This document shows positions 51,504-61,658 of a DNA stretch of 64,000 nucleotides, in pieces (position 1 is the first letter of the stretch; every line of letters begins with the position of its first letter). Under the pieces are notes generated by a model. It was not told where the DNA came from, searched no databases, and saw only the letters and a program-made list of their open reading frames with translations. The DNA comes from Pontibacillus salipaludis. Lineage in GTDB: Bacteria > Bacillota > Bacilli > Bacillales > BH030062. The translations under genes and the position numbers were made by a program. The stretch spans positions 62,001 to 126,000 of the forward strand of contig NZ_BMIN01000010.1 of the NCBI RefSeq assembly GCF_014642405.1. Reading direction: 5' to 3'.

Positions 51504-54342
51504 TGGAATCTCCTCCTTTAGATAGCTTCAGTGCTTCTTGGATGATTCTGTTCTGCTCTGTCTTGTGAATATTCGGTTCACCGACAGCTGGTGAAGAACG
51601 TTTTGGACGTCCAATATATTTAATTTCGTGTGTATTGTTCACTAATTGATAAAGTGTTTCTTTAACAAAGTCCCATCCGCCCATATTACGGGGTTCTTCC
51701 TGGACCCACACCACTTCTTCAATATTTGGATACTGTTCCAGTATTTCCTGCAGTTGCTTTTCTGGGAATGGATAGATCTGTTCTACCCGAACGATATGAA
51801 GCCAATCCCAGTTTTGATCTTCATTTTCGATGCGGTCTTCTAGATCAATCATGACCTTCCCGCTACCAATGACAAGTCTAGTCACTTTATCTTCGTTTTT
51901 CCCCAATCCGCGCTGTGGTTTAAGTGGTTGGAATTGTCCATCACTGAACTCTTTACCATCTGAAGCAACACGTTGATTACGAATAAGGCTCTTTGGAGTC
52001 ATGAGCACGAGTGGACGTGCTGCATCTTTACCACCAATAGCAGCCTGACGACGAAGCAAATGGAAGTACTGAGCGGAAGAAGTTACATTAGCAACCGTCC
52101 AGTTATACTCTGCACTCATCGTCAAATATCGCTCTAAACGGGCGCTGGAGTGCTCAGGGCCTTGTCCCTCATAACCATGAGGTAACAACATCACAAGACT
52201 TGATTTCTCTCCCCACTTCGCACGTCCTGCTGAGATAAATTGATCAATAATAACCTGACCTGCATTGGCAAAGTCTCCGTATTGCGCTTCCCATAGAACA
52301 AGGGCTTCTGGCGCAAGAACGCTGTACCCGTATTCAAAACCGAGCACACCCGCTTCGTTTAACGGGCTATTATAGATATCAAATGAAGCGTTCGCTTCTT
52401 CTAATCCATGCATCGGGCAATAGGTAGATCCATCTTCTACATCATGTAAAACAAGGTGACGATGTGCGAACGTTCCTCGCTGACTATCCTGACCTGTTAA
52501 ACGAATCGGCTTACCATCTTGTAAGATCGATGCAAAGGCAAGCGATTCGCCTGTAGCCCAATCTACTTTATTGCCTTCTTCAAGCACATTTTCACGTCGC
52601 TGAAGAATTTTCTCTAGCTTCTTAAAGCCGTTGAAACCTTCTGGACGTTTTAATAATCCTTTATTCAACGTTTTCAGAACATCTAGCGAGACCGATGTAT
52701 CAATGGCATCTAAACCACTCACCATTTCTTCAGGTACATCTTTCGCATCACGTTCTCCGGTTTCATTTTCTTTCATATTCTCATAAGTCTGACGGAAGTT
52801 CTCATCAACCTCTTCTTTCACTTGGTCGAAGTACCCTTCCTCAATCACACCTTCATCTTGAAGTTGCTCTGCATACAACGTTGCAACCGTGGCATGATCA
52901 TCAATTTCTGTATACAACTCAGGCTGAGTCGCACGAGGCTCATCCATTTCGTTATGACCAAATCGACGATAGCCTACAAGATCAATCAAGAAATCTTTAT
53001 GGAATTTCTTCCGGTATTCATATGCTAGCTGCATAGCAGACAAACACTGAATTGGATCATCAGCATTCACATGAATAATAGGAATCTCGTAACCTTTAGC
53101 AAGATCACTTGCATAACGAGTTGAACGACCGTCCTTTTGAATCGTGGTAAACCCAACTAGATTGTTCGCAATAATATGAACGGCTCCACCTGTACGATAC
53201 CCTGGCAAGTCACTCATATTTAGTGTTTCAGCTACTACTCCTTCGCCAGGAAAGGCTGCATCCCCATGAATAAGGATAGAGAAGGCTTTGCTCGTATCCT
53301 GGTCTGATAAACCACGTTCTTCGCGGCTATCCTGCGCTGCACGGGCAAACCCTTGTACCACCGGATCAACAAATTCAAGGTGAGATGGGTTATGAGAAAG
53401 GGTGACGCGTGTAGTTCGCTCTTCTTTCTCCACATCAAGACTAGCACCAAAGTGATATTTCACATCACCAGTCCAACCATAATTAATGCCCATTGAACCT
53501 TCTGATGGCACAAGCTCTTTGTTTGGAGCATGGTGAAATTCAGAGAAGATGCGGTCATAAGGCTTTCCTAATACGTGAGCTAAGACATTTAAACGGCCAC
53601 GGTGAGCCATCCCCATCATCACATGCTCGACGTCTTCTTCAGAAGCTGCCTGCACAATGTGATCAAGCATTGGAACCATGACATCTAAGCCTTCAATTGA
53701 GAATCGCTTTTGAGCAACGAAGGTTTTAGCAAGAAAGTGTTCAAACCCCTCTACTTGAGCTAATAGTTTCAGGACTTGCTTCTTCTGATCATCATTGAAA
53801 TCTACTCTATACGTGCCTTGTTCAATCTTGTCTTGTAACCACGTACGTTCTTCCTCATTGTGAACATGATCCACTTCGAAAGATATACGGCCAGCATATT
53901 GCTGCTTTAGCGTATGAATAGCTTCAAGTCCGTTTGATACTCCGTTAGGCGCTTCAGGCCAAATCCATTTCGCTTGAATGGATTTCAAATCATTCTCCGA
54001 CAAATTATATGTTTTCGGATCGAGTAGCGGTGAATAACGCTCTCGGCCTCGACCAACGGCATAAACTTCTGCCTCTAGATGACCGGAACGACGAATAGCC
54101 TCAACCAATTTCAAAGCTGAGGTCACCTTCTGGATATCCGCAGCAGATGGGCTGTTAGAACCTTGTTGGCTCTCATCCCCTTTTATCCACTCTGGAGCAC
54201 CATATTGTTCAAACACCTCGACTAGAGATGAATCGACCCGCTCTGGATCTTCTAAGTATAAATCGTACTGTTCTTCGATGTACCCCATGTTGGGGCCATG
54301 AAACTGTTCCCAAATGTTTTCGTTAGACCCTTTGTTCGACAC
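51490..54342 (-). CDS. odhA: 2-oxoglutarate dehydrogenase E1
   Basis: E1 decarboxylates 2-oxoglutarate with thiamine diphosphate and passes succinyl to E2. The 950-aa product (B. subtilis OdhA about 944) opens with the E2-binding N-terminus ([26 protein letters not shown]). It has the [20 protein letters not shown] motif, the ThDP-binding [18 protein letters not shown] and NADDP region, and the transketolase-like C-terminal half with [15 protein letters not shown]. The start is GTG behind GGGGGT. It leads the odhAB operon. Confidence 0.95.
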   Translation of the reverse strand: MSNKGSNENIWEQFHGPNMGYIEEQYDLYLEDPERVDSSLVEVFEQYGAPEWIKGDESQQGSNSPSAADIQKVTSALKLVEAIRRSGHLEAEVYAVGRGRERYSPLLDPKTYNLSENDLKSIQAKWIWPEAPNGVSNGLEAIHTLKQQYAGRISFEVDHVHNEEERTWLQDKIEQGTYRVDFNDDQKKQVLKLLAQVEGFEHFLAKTFVAQKRFSIEGLDVMVPMLDHIVQAASEEDVEHVMMGMAHRGRLNVLAHVLGKPYDRIFSEFHHAPNKELVPSEGSMGINYGWTGDVKYHFGASLDVEKEERTTRVTLSHNPSHLEFVDPVVQGFARAAQDSREERGLSDQDTSKAFSILIHGDAAFPGEGVVAETLNMSDLPGYRTGGAVHIIANNLVGFTTIQKDGRSTRYASDLAKGYEIPIIHVNADDPIQCLSAMQLAYEYRKKFHKDFLIDLVGYRRFGHNEMDEPRATQPELYTEIDDHATVATLYAEQLQDEGVIEEGYFDQVKEEVDENFRQTYENMKENETGERDAKDVPEEMVSGLDAIDTSVSLDVLKTLNKGLLKRPEGFNGFKKLEKILQRRENVLEEGNKVDWATGESLAFASILQDGKPIRLTGQDSQRGTFAHRHLVLHDVEDGSTYCPMHGLEEANASFDIYNSPLNEAGVLGFEYGYSVLAPEALVLWEAQYGDFANAGQVIIDQFISAGRAKWGEKSSLVMLLPHGYEGQGPEHSSARLERYLTMSAEYNWTVANVTSSAQYFHLLRRQAAIGGKDAARPLVLMTPKSLIRNQRVASDGKEFSDGQFQPLKPQRGLGKNEDKVTRLVIGSGKVMIDLEDRIENEDQNWDWLHIVRVEQIYPFPEKQLQEILEQYPNIEEVVWVQEEPRNMGGWDFVKETLYQLVNNTHEIKYIGRPKRSSPAVGEPNIHKTEQNRIIQEALKLSKGGDSNEGN

Positions 54343-54378
54343 TGTTTACTACCCCCATTAGAAGTTCGCTTTCTGTGA

Positions 54379-54392
54379 CGTAAACGTTTGCA
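54379..54392. promoter_or_regulatory. Possible cre site downstream of the odhAB promoter
   Basis: TGCAAACGTTTACG (minus strand) matches the cre consensus except at two positions. It lies just past the -10 of odhA, where CcpA binding would block the start of transcription. Confidence 0.45.
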
Positions 54393-54404
54393 AACTCATC
54401 TTCT

Positions 54405-54434
54405 ATTATAATTTTTTTCCGTTTTCTTCTTCAA
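54405..54434 (-). promoter_or_regulatory. SigA promoter of odhAB
   Basis: TTGAAG (54429-54434) and TATAAT (54405-54410) are separated by 18 nt, about 65 nt upstream of the GTG start. Confidence 0.65.
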
Positions 54435-54486
54435 CTACTTTACCCTAGTTTTTTTTAAGAAAACAAAAAAAATTGAAAAAGATAAT

Positions 54487-54525
54487 AAAAAAAGTACAAA
54501 TGTACGGAATATTGTACACTTGTAC
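54487..54525 (-). terminator. Intrinsic terminator of ppk
   Basis: GTACAAGTGTAC pairs with GTACATTTGTAC (one G-U) around an 8-nt loop and is followed by seven T. Both arms are themselves nearly palindromic, so a regulatory site is also possible, but the T-run favours a terminator. Confidence 0.75.
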
Positions 54526-54543
54526 CTCTTGATTTTTCAACTA

Positions 54544-56643
54544 TTATTCTTCATCTTCACTAACTGTGTATGCTCGATCAAAGAGTTCTAGCTGGCTATC
54601 GAGTTCTTTTTCGTTTGGACTCTTCTTTACATAATGGTAATTACCATGCTCATCCTGAACACGAGCTTTTAAATTATCTTGTAAATGAAGCTCTAGTATT
54701 TGGTGTAACCTGGATTCTATATGGTGGTCATAGATTGGGAAGAGCAGCTCTACACGCTTCTCCATATTACGTGTCATTAAATCTGCAGAGGATAAATATA
54801 TTTTACCTTCCCCGTTTTGATGACAATAATAAATTCTACTATGCTCCAGGAAACGGCCGACTATACTTCGTACTCGAATATTTTCGCTGACACCTTTAAT
54901 CCCTGGACGAAGGCAACAAATTCCGCGCACGATTAAGTCGATTTGAACACCTTCGTTTGATGCTTCGTAAAGTTTTTTAATAATAACCTTATCTGTTAAC
55001 GAATTCATCTTGGCAATAATTCGACCATTCCCATGCTTCTTGTGACTTTCAATCTCTTGATCGATTTGAGCCACCAGGTCGCTTCGAATATCAAATGGCG
55101 CCATTGAGATGTGATGGTAGGCTGGCTTCTCTGTATAGCCACTTAAGTAATTAAAGAAATTGGTTGCATCGATTCCAAATTTCCGATCTGATGTAATAAG
55201 CCCCATATCCGTATACAATTTAGCTGTTTGGTCGTTATAATTTCCTGTGCCAAGGTGTACAAATCGTTCAATCTGATGCTTCTTCCTGCGGACAACTAGC
55301 GTAATTTTACTGTGAGTCTTTAAATAGTTCATCCCGTATATAACATGACATCCGGCTTTTTCAAGTTCTTTTGCCCATTGCACGTTATTCTCTTCATCGA
55401 AGCGAGCTTTTAGCTCAACCAGAACCGTAACTTGTTTCCCTTTTTCAGCAGCCCTTTTTAAGCCTTCAATGATTGGAGATCCTCCACTCACTCGGTAGAG
55501 CGTTTGTTTAATGGCTAAGACATCTGGGTCATCAGCAGCATCTTCTACGAAGTCTACAACAGGCTGGAACGATTCATATGGATGGTGAAGAAATACGTCA
55601 CGCTCTGAAGCAACCTCGAATAGATCTTCGTCTGACCCCACATCTTTTGGTGGTTGAGGAATTAACGCTTCATAGATGAGCGAATCATTGTATTCTTCCA
55701 TATCTTTATAAAATTTAAATAAGAACGTAAGGTCAAGCGGTCCGTCAATTTCGTATACATCTTTACGATGGATTTCAAGAACATTTAAAAGAAACTCTAA
55801 CAATTTCGGATCATATTGGTCGCGCTTAATTTCTAATCGAACGGCCGCGCCCCATTTCCGCTTTTTTAGCTCCTTCTCAATTTCCTTTAATAAATCTCGG
55901 GCTCCTTCCTCGTGAATCGTCATATCTGCATTTCGCGTAATTCGAAATTCCGTAACAGACTTGACTTTATACCCTTGAAACATTTTATAGATAAAGTGGC
56001 TTATGATATCTTCAAGCATTATAAACTTGCGTATCCCTTCCTCATCCACCTCTAATTCAATATAACGGTCGAGTACGGCGGGGACCTGAACGATAGCCGT
56101 CTTCTCAGAGTATTCCTCTTCATCAAACGTGTCTTCAAGAACGACCGCAATATTAATACTTTTATTCAGAAGCATCGGAAAAGGACGATACGCATCCACT
56201 GCCATAGGGGTCAGCACAGGAAAGACTTGCTCATCGAAATATTGCTCCATCGCATCATGTTGCATGGTTGTAAGTTTGTCCATTTCTACAATTGAAATCT
56301 TATGCTCTTCTAGCATAGGAAGTAAAATATGCTGATACGTCGAATATTGCATATCAACAAGTTTATGATTTTTCTCAGAAATTTTGGCTAATTGCTCCTT
56401 AGGGGTAAGGCCTGCTTTGTTCTCTGGCTTATTGAACCCTGCTTTTACCTGATCCTTTAATCCAGCTACACGAACCATAAAGAACTCATCCAAGTTCGAG
56501 CTAAAAATCGCCAAGAACTTAAAGCGCTCCATCAATGGGTTACGTTTATCTAACGATTCCTGGAGTACTCTTTCGTTAAAAGCTAACCAGCTTAATTCAC
56601 GGTTATTATAATAACGTGGATTATCTAATTGAATATTTTCCAT
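54544..56643 (-). CDS. ppk: Polyphosphate kinase
   Basis: Ppk reversibly polymerises the terminal phosphate of ATP into polyphosphate. The 699-aa product has the PPK N-terminal domain (NRELSWLAFNERVLQES near the start), the middle domain and two phospholipase D-like C-terminal domains. The phosphorylated His lies in LKTHSKITLVVRR (about 448), with the second conserved His in RIYYCHQNGEG. Start ATG behind GGGTGAGGAGAG. It lies downstream of ppx in the same direction, with a 280-nt gap containing a terminator. Confidence 0.95.
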   Translation of the reverse strand: MENIQLDNPRYYNNRELSWLAFNERVLQESLDKRNPLMERFKFLAIFSSNLDEFFMVRVAGLKDQVKAGFNKPENKAGLTPKEQLAKISEKNHKLVDMQYSTYQHILLPMLEEHKISIVEMDKLTTMQHDAMEQYFDEQVFPVLTPMAVDAYRPFPMLLNKSINIAVVLEDTFDEEEYSEKTAIVQVPAVLDRYIELEVDEEGIRKFIMLEDIISHFIYKMFQGYKVKSVTEFRITRNADMTIHEEGARDLLKEIEKELKKRKWGAAVRLEIKRDQYDPKLLEFLLNVLEIHRKDVYEIDGPLDLTFLFKFYKDMEEYNDSLIYEALIPQPPKDVGSDEDLFEVASERDVFLHHPYESFQPVVDFVEDAADDPDVLAIKQTLYRVSGGSPIIEGLKRAAEKGKQVTVLVELKARFDEENNVQWAKELEKAGCHVIYGMNYLKTHSKITLVVRRKKHQIERFVHLGTGNYNDQTAKLYTDMGLITSDRKFGIDATNFFNYLSGYTEKPAYHHISMAPFDIRSDLVAQIDQEIESHKKHGNGRIIAKMNSLTDKVIIKKLYEASNEGVQIDLIVRGICCLRPGIKGVSENIRVRSIVGRFLEHSRIYYCHQNGEGKIYLSSADLMTRNMEKRVELLFPIYDHHIESRLHQILELHLQDNLKARVQDEHGNYHYVKKSPNEKELDSQLELFDRAYTVSEDEE

Positions 56644-56835
56644 CTCTCCTCACCCTTTCATCCGAAGTAGACAAATGTCGTCACTTATATTTTATCAACA
56701 AATTATTATAGTCATATTAATTAAATATGAACCTCATATTAACTTTTCACTTCTCTTTACCACCCACTAGTCTATGTCAATCCACAAAAAACTAACACAC
56801 CCCTTACCCTTTAACGCACCACCGCACGAAACGGC

Positions 56836-56879
56836 GCCAGACACCCTTCATGGTAGTAAAGCGCGAAAGGGTGTCTGGC
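56836..56879. repeat. Short inverted repeat of the GCCAGACACC family
   Basis: GCCAGACACCCTT (56836-56848) and AAGGGTGTCTGGC (56867-56879) form a perfect 13-bp inverted repeat with an 18-nt loop, in the gap between ppx and ppk. The motif also occurs at 8988-9000. Confidence 0.65.
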
Positions 56880-56902
56880 ACGCTTTCACGCTTTAGTGTA
56901 GG

Positions 56903-56933
56903 AAAAAAGGGTAGCTTTAGAGGCTACCCTTTT
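56903..56933 (-). terminator. Intrinsic terminator of ppx
   Basis: AAAAGGGTAGC pairs with GCTACCCTTTT on the minus strand and is followed by more T. The ppx stop codon lies within the first arm. Confidence 0.87.
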
Positions 56934-58456
56934 AGTGTGAATGTAATGTTGATTCTCATTTTAAGCGCTTTTTCTAGATGTTTCTTTTGCTTCTCTACTT
57001 GATATTCTTCCGCCATAGGATCCTGGTTACAGAAGGCAACGATATTAATATCTTCACCTTTCACTTCTACGTGCAAATCTTCTACAATGCTTCTTCTAGT
57101 CGAATCAAAGCTGTAAGCAAACTTCGTAAGTGCTCCTAGGGTTCGAATTTTCTTCTTCTCTTCCTTTAAGAACCAATGTTTGTACGGATGAAAGTACTGT
57201 TTAAAGATCGGCTTACTTTTATAAGAAGCAACAAGAGCTAGCATGAGTCTCTCTTTATGCATAAGACCATCAATGGTCCGATTGGCTAGTAAATAAAACG
57301 TATGCTGAGAGCTTGATTCTGAATCAATATACTCACCAAGGTTAAATACAAACGCACCTCTCTTAAGCAAGGTCAAATCTTCTCTTGATAGATGGCTCAC
57401 TTCCGCTTCTTGTAACTCATCAAACATGATTTGGGCTAAATGAGTTACCTGGTGAACATGTTTATAATTAATATTATAATCAATGGCCAGTTCATTAAAA
57501 CTTTCTTCTAACACATCAGGGAACACAGTAATATTAAAATCTTCCATGAGTTGTTCATAAAACACACCATCTCTTAGTCCCTTACGACTTAAAATGAAAG
57601 ATGTGGCATCCGTCACCTCATATAAAGAATGGAAGACTTCAATAGCTGGTAAGATAATATCCGCACGGTCTTTCGTTAATCCTTCAACCTTTTGCAGCTT
57701 CTTAAATGACAAGGTTAGTAAGTAACTTTTAATGAAACTCATATCATGTTCAAACATGCGATACTGGTGAAGACCCGCTAATGGATAGCTTTTCAGTGAC
57801 TGATCGACCTGTGCCATGTTACGAGCACTTCCACCGATTCCAATAATAGGTACTCTTCTGTCTGTTAACCAGGACAATGACTTAAATTGTTCCACTAAGT
57901 AATTCTTAACATTTTCCATTTCTTTAGGTGAAGGCACATCGTCTTTTACAAACATTTGCTTTAACGTTAATGCACCGAAAGGAAAACTATGAGAATGGTT
58001 AATTTCCTTATCTTTGTAATACGTAACTTCTGTACTTCCCCCACCGATATCAATTGTAATACCTTCACGAAGCGCTGTAGAGTTCACAACAGCTAGATAT
58101 CCGTAGTAAGCTTCTTCTTCTTCAGAAAGAATCCGCATATCATGATTAAGCTCGTCCTTCACACGTTTCGTAATCATTTCTTGGTTCAATGACTGGCGAA
58201 TCGTCGCTGTAGCTACACAAACAAGCTGCTCCAATTCATAAGTGTCAGTGACTTTCTTAAAGCTACGTAAAATCGATAGGAGATTCTCGATTCCTTCTTC
58301 GCTCAGATTATAATCGTCGCCAAGATAATTCCTTAACCGAGCTACCGCTTTGATATTCTCTACTTCCTTAAAACGCCCACTCTCACTCCGCTCATAAACG
58401 ACTAATCGCACTGTGTTAGATCCTATATCAATAATTGCATAATATTGTTCACTCAT
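56924..58456 (-). CDS. ppx: Exopolyphosphatase
   Basis: Ppx removes terminal phosphates from polyphosphate, opposing Ppk. The 510-aa product starts at ATG 58456, chosen because AAGGGTG precedes it and the ASKHA phosphate-1 motif (IIDIGSNTVRLVVYE) begins here; the frame extends 33 codons further without family support. It has IDIGGGSTEV (about 145-155), GIGGSARN, and a C-terminal HD-like domain (about 315-500). It is upstream of ppk in the same direction, though separated by a terminator. Confidence 0.93.
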   Translation of the reverse strand: MSEQYYAIIDIGSNTVRLVVYERSESGRFKEVENIKAVARLRNYLGDDYNLSEEGIENLLSILRSFKKVTDTYELEQLVCVATATIRQSLNQEMITKRVKDELNHDMRILSEEEEAYYGYLAVVNSTALREGITIDIGGGSTEVTYYKDKEINHSHSFPFGALTLKQMFVKDDVPSPKEMENVKNYLVEQFKSLSWLTDRRVPIIGIGGSARNMAQVDQSLKSYPLAGLHQYRMFEHDMSFIKSYLLTLSFKKLQKVEGLTKDRADIILPAIEVFHSLYEVTDATSFILSRKGLRDGVFYEQLMEDFNITVFPDVLEESFNELAIDYNINYKHVHQVTHLAQIMFDELQEAEVSHLSREDLTLLKRGAFVFNLGEYIDSESSSQHTFYLLANRTIDGLMHKERLMLALVASYKSKPIFKQYFHPYKHWFLKEEKKKIRTLGALTKFAYSFDSTRRSIVEDLHVEVKGEDINIVAFCNQDPMAEEYQVEKQKKHLEKALKMRINITFTLKG

Positions 58457-58576
58457 CGGAAGACACCCTTTTCTAACAATGAAATTTCCACCATTATAGC
58501 ATAGGTACTCCTTTAACCCTTGATCAGATATACAATCTTTCGTCTGAACGGACATTTATTACCCTTATCGGCCAAT

Positions 58577-58606
58577 AAAAAACCGGATCGCCTAAACGAT
58601 CCGGTT
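58577..58606 (-). terminator. Intrinsic terminator of prkA
   Basis: AACCGGATCG pairs perfectly with CGATCCGGTT around a 6-nt loop, followed by T residues. Confidence 0.88.
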
Positions 58607-58615
58607 CTCTGTCTT

Positions 58616-60511
58616 TTATCGATTTAATAAACTACCAACATATCTCAGTAACTCATTTGCTGAACTAGAATTATAGCCGTACCCCTCTACAAGTGTCGCC
58701 ACCACTTCATTTACTTTCTTAAGCTGCTGCTCATCTGGTGTCTTCGTCGATGTCGTGATTTTCACAACGTCTTTCAGATCAGCAAACAGCTTCTTCTGAA
58801 TCGCTTCTCTTAAACGTTCGTGAGAAGAATAATCGAACTTCTTCCCTTTACGAGCATAGGCTGAAATCCGAATGAGAATTTCTTCACGGAACGCTTTCTT
58901 TGCGTTTTCGGAGATGCCAATCTGCTCTTCGATCGAACGCATCAACTTCTCATCTGGATTTAGTTCTTCCCCTGTTAACGGATCACGAAGCTTCGATTTG
59001 TTACAGTATGCTTCAACGTTATCGAGGTAGTTATCCATAAGCGTCTTCGCTGATTCTTCATACGAGTACACAAACGCTTTTTGCACTTCTTTCTTGGCAA
59101 TCTCGTCATACTCTTTACGAGCAACTGAAATAAAATTCAGGTAACGCTCACGGTCATCTTTAGAGATGGATGCGTGACTTGAGAGGCCTTCTTTCAAAGA
59201 GCGCAACACGTCTAGCGCGTTAATTGACGTCATCTCTTTCTTAATAATGGTTGATGAAATACGGTTGATTACATAACGTGGGTCAATGCCACTCATTCCT
59301 TCGTCGTGGTGCTCATTTCGCAATTCCTCTACATCTACATCACTGAAGCCTTCCACAGTTTCCCCATCATACAAGCGCATCTTTTTCAGTAAATCGATGT
59401 TATTTTTATTCGAATCTTTCAGTCGAGTCATAATCGTAAACATGGCAGCCACTTTCAACGTGTGAGGGGCAATGTGAACGTCTCTAATATCACTTTGGTT
59501 AATCATTTTTTCATAGATCCGTTCTTCCTGCGTGACTTTCAGGTTATATGGAACAGGCATAACAATCATCCGGGAATGGAGTGCTTCGTTCTTCTTATTC
59601 GAAATAAACGAGCGATACTCCGATTCATTTGTATGCGCGATGATCATCTCATCCGCAGAGATCAGTGCAAACCTTCCTGCCTTAAAATTGCCTTCTTGTG
59701 TAAGAGAGAGCAAGTGCCATAGGAACTTCTCATCACACTTCAACATTTCCTGGAACTCCATTATACCTCGGTTCGCTTTATTAAGCTCACCATCAAAACG
59801 GTAAGCGCGTGGGTCAGACTCAGAACCATATTCCGCAATTGTCGAGAAGTCAATCGATCCTGTTAAATCAGCAATATCTTGTGATTTAGGATCAGACGGA
59901 CTGAATGTTCCAATACCTGTTCTCTTATCTTCCGAGAAGAAGATCCGCTCCACTGGCATATCTTCAATACGGCCTCCGTATTCCTGCTCAAGTCGCATTA
60001 AGTTTAGAGGCGATAAGTTCCCTTCAATACGGACACCAAATTCTTCAGCAAAATCTTCCCGAAGATGTTGCGGGATTAAGTGCAGAGGATCCTCATGCAT
60101 CGGGCACCCTTTAATTGCGTATACTGCACCTTCATCTGTATGAGAAAACCGCTCTAATCCGCGCTTCAACAACGTTACAAGTGTTGATTTACCTCCACTA
60201 ACCGGTCCCATCAATAACAAAATTCGTTTCTTTACATCCAGTCTCTTCGCCGCCGGGTGGAAGTATTCCTCCACTAGTTTCTCCATGGCTTCTTCTAACC
60301 CGAAGATTTGATCATCAAAAAACTTATAATGCACTTTTCCATTTTGCTCCTCAATCCCCGCATGTTTAATCATATTATAAACACGGGAGTGAGACGACTG
60401 AGCAAGATACGGACGTTCTCTAAGCATGTCTAAATACTCACCGAATGTCCCTTCCCACTTCAAATTCTCCTCTTCTTCCCTGTAACTTTGCACCTTTTTT
60501 AAGAAATCCAC
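58616..60511 (-). CDS. prkA: PrkA AAA+ ATPase / serine protein kinase-like protein
   Basis: The 631-aa product has the same length as B. subtilis PrkA, a sporulation-expressed protein of the inner spore coat with AAA+ ATPase and reported kinase or Lon-like protease activity. The AAA_PrkA domain (about residues 1-370) has Walker A GPVSGGKS (102-109). The C-terminal PrkA domain (about 380-631) follows, with FKAGRFALISADEMIIAHTNE in the middle. The start is GTG behind GGGGAGGT. yhbH, its usual neighbour, lies about 10 kb away here. Confidence 0.94.
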   Translation of the reverse strand: MDFLKKVQSYREEEENLKWEGTFGEYLDMLRERPYLAQSSHSRVYNMIKHAGIEEQNGKVHYKFFDDQIFGLEEAMEKLVEEYFHPAAKRLDVKKRILLLMGPVSGGKSTLVTLLKRGLERFSHTDEGAVYAIKGCPMHEDPLHLIPQHLREDFAEEFGVRIEGNLSPLNLMRLEQEYGGRIEDMPVERIFFSEDKRTGIGTFSPSDPKSQDIADLTGSIDFSTIAEYGSESDPRAYRFDGELNKANRGIMEFQEMLKCDEKFLWHLLSLTQEGNFKAGRFALISADEMIIAHTNESEYRSFISNKKNEALHSRMIVMPVPYNLKVTQEERIYEKMINQSDIRDVHIAPHTLKVAAMFTIMTRLKDSNKNNIDLLKKMRLYDGETVEGFSDVDVEELRNEHHDEGMSGIDPRYVINRISSTIIKKEMTSINALDVLRSLKEGLSSHASISKDDRERYLNFISVARKEYDEIAKKEVQKAFVYSYEESAKTLMDNYLDNVEAYCNKSKLRDPLTGEELNPDEKLMRSIEEQIGISENAKKAFREEILIRISAYARKGKKFDYSSHERLREAIQKKLFADLKDVVKITTSTKTPDEQQLKKVNEVVATLVEGYGYNSSSANELLRYVGSLLNR

Positions 60512-60698
60512 TCAAAAGACCTCCCCTGTTGAAGTTAGGCAAGCACTGAATAATACAGTCTATGTACGAGGTTTCGGAAAAATGATTCGAAAGAGAAGAT
60601 TCATATCCATGATAGATAAGCTTCAAGAATTTTTACCCTTCTTCAATTATGGAACTCTACTTAAGGGGAACTCATATGAAGTAAACTTCTATTCTATA

Positions 60699-60735
60699 TA
60701 AAAAGCTGACCCCTTTATCTAGGCGTCAGCTCTTT
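60699..60735 (-). terminator. Intrinsic terminator of the SMR-MarR operon
   Basis: AGCTGACGCC pairs with GGGGTCAGCT (one mismatch) around an A/T loop and is followed by TTTTTATA on the minus strand. It overlaps the end of the marR gene. Confidence 0.7.
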
Positions 60736-61159
60736 GGTGGATGTTCCTTAAAATCTTCTCAAATGATTGAGTCGTGTGAGTCAGCTCTTCGTCAGATAAG
60801 CTATTTGCAAATAGATGATAGACATAGTTGTCATATTGCTCAAGGTCCTTGGCATACGCTTCACCTTTATGCCCTAAACCAATGCGCTGCACACGCTTGT
60901 CATCTGGGTCAGCATGTTTAACGATGAATTCATCTTCCTCTAATTTTGAAATCATTTGACTCACTGCACTCTTGGTAATCGATAATTTCTCCGCCAACTG
61001 ACTGCTTGTAGGATTCCCCATTCTAATTACAGCCATAAGGAGCACTTCTACGGTTGAAGATAGACCATATTGCTTGAATCGGTCCTCTTCATCAGCAAGG
61101 TTCATCCACAATTCTTCATATAAATGTTGTAGATAAGCTGCTTTCTCATTCGTCTTCAT
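60719..61159 (-). CDS. MarR family transcriptional regulator
   Basis: The 146-aa product is a winged-helix regulator of normal MarR size: an N-terminal dimer helix, then GNPTSSQLAEKLSITKSAVSQMISKLEEDEFI (recognition helix, about 48-80), and the wing DPDDKRVQRIGL. It lies 18 nt after the SMR efflux gene and is therefore probably its autoregulating repressor. The 19-bp palindrome at the operon promoter is the likely operator. A MarR-type gene (yhbI) also lies near yhbH in B. subtilis, which may be coincidence. Confidence 0.9.
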   Translation of the reverse strand: MKTNEKAAYLQHLYEELWMNLADEEDRFKQYGLSSTVEVLLMAVIRMGNPTSSQLAEKLSITKSAVSQMISKLEEDEFIVKHADPDDKRVQRIGLGHKGEAYAKDLEQYDNYVYHLFANSLSDEELTHTTQSFEKILRNIHQRADA

Positions 61160-61177
61160 AAATATCCCTCTAATCTA

Positions 61178-61507
61178 TTAATGGGTAGCTTTAGCCATGT
61201 TCAAGATAAAGACCCCACCGATAATCAACAGTATGCCTGCTATCATCATACCGTTAACTTGTTCTTTGAAAAGAAGAGCGCCAATAGCTACTGTGAGCGC
61301 GGTTCCCCCACCAGCCCATACGGCGTACGCTGTATTTAATGGGAGATATTGAAGAGTGAGCTGCAGGAAGAATAAAGCCATCATAAATCCAGAGATAACT
61401 CCAATCGTTCCCCATAGTTTCGAAGACCCTTCGACAGTGGACCACTTTAACATGGAACTTCCGAATACTTCCGTTACTATGGCAGCTAGTAAATAAATGT
61501 AACCCAT
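61178..61507 (-). CDS. Small multidrug resistance (SMR) family efflux protein
   Basis: The 109-aa product is of SMR length, with four membrane helices. The conserved Glu in the first helix lies in VTEVFGSSMLKWS (about 13) and the TM3 signature is YAVWAGGGTA (about 58-67). Members pump quaternary amines or guanidinium out by proton exchange, as dimers. The start ATG 61507 lies behind GGGGTGG; a GTG two codons earlier is possible. It is co-transcribed with the downstream marR gene. The single-gene, MarR-linked context suggests a drug-type pump; no guanidine riboswitch is seen. Confidence 0.9.
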   Translation of the reverse strand: MGYIYLLAAIVTEVFGSSMLKWSTVEGSSKLWGTIGVISGFMMALFFLQLTLQYLPLNTAYAVWAGGGTALTVAIGALLFKEQVNGMMIAGILLIIGGVFILNMAKATH

Positions 61508-61543
61508 GTACACCCACCCCTTTACATATATATTAGATTTTCA

Positions 61544-61562
61544 TTTAGTTAACTTAACTAAA
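61544..61562. promoter_or_regulatory. Putative MarR operator
   Basis: TTTAGTTAA and TTAACTAAA flank a single C, a perfect 19-bp palindrome. It sits directly downstream of the -10 box, covering the transcription start. Confidence 0.7.
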
Positions 61563-61565
61563 CTA

Positions 61566-61594
61566 ATTCTATATTATTCTTTGCTTCAAGTCAA
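61566..61594 (-). promoter_or_regulatory. SigA promoter of the SMR-MarR operon
   Basis: TTGACT (61589-61594) and TAGAAT (61566-61571) are separated by 17 nt, immediately upstream of the operator palindrome. Confidence 0.72.
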
Positions 61595-61658
61595 TCTGAA
61601 TGTATGAAACATGCCTATTCCTTCAACTGCATATACATCAATAAGGAGTTGAGGGCGG

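Noticed and set aside
50926-51525. A 199-codon Ser-rich ORF antisense to odhB
   Set aside because: It is the mirror of the Glu/Lys/Asp/Ser-rich OdhB linkers, where antisense frames lack stops; no ribosome-binding site or promoter.
54494-54525. Twin palindromes GTACAAATGTAC and GTACACTTGTAC as an odhAB operator
   Set aside because: The pair forms one 12-bp hairpin followed by seven T directly after ppk, so a terminator explains it; it is also upstream of the predicted odhA -35.
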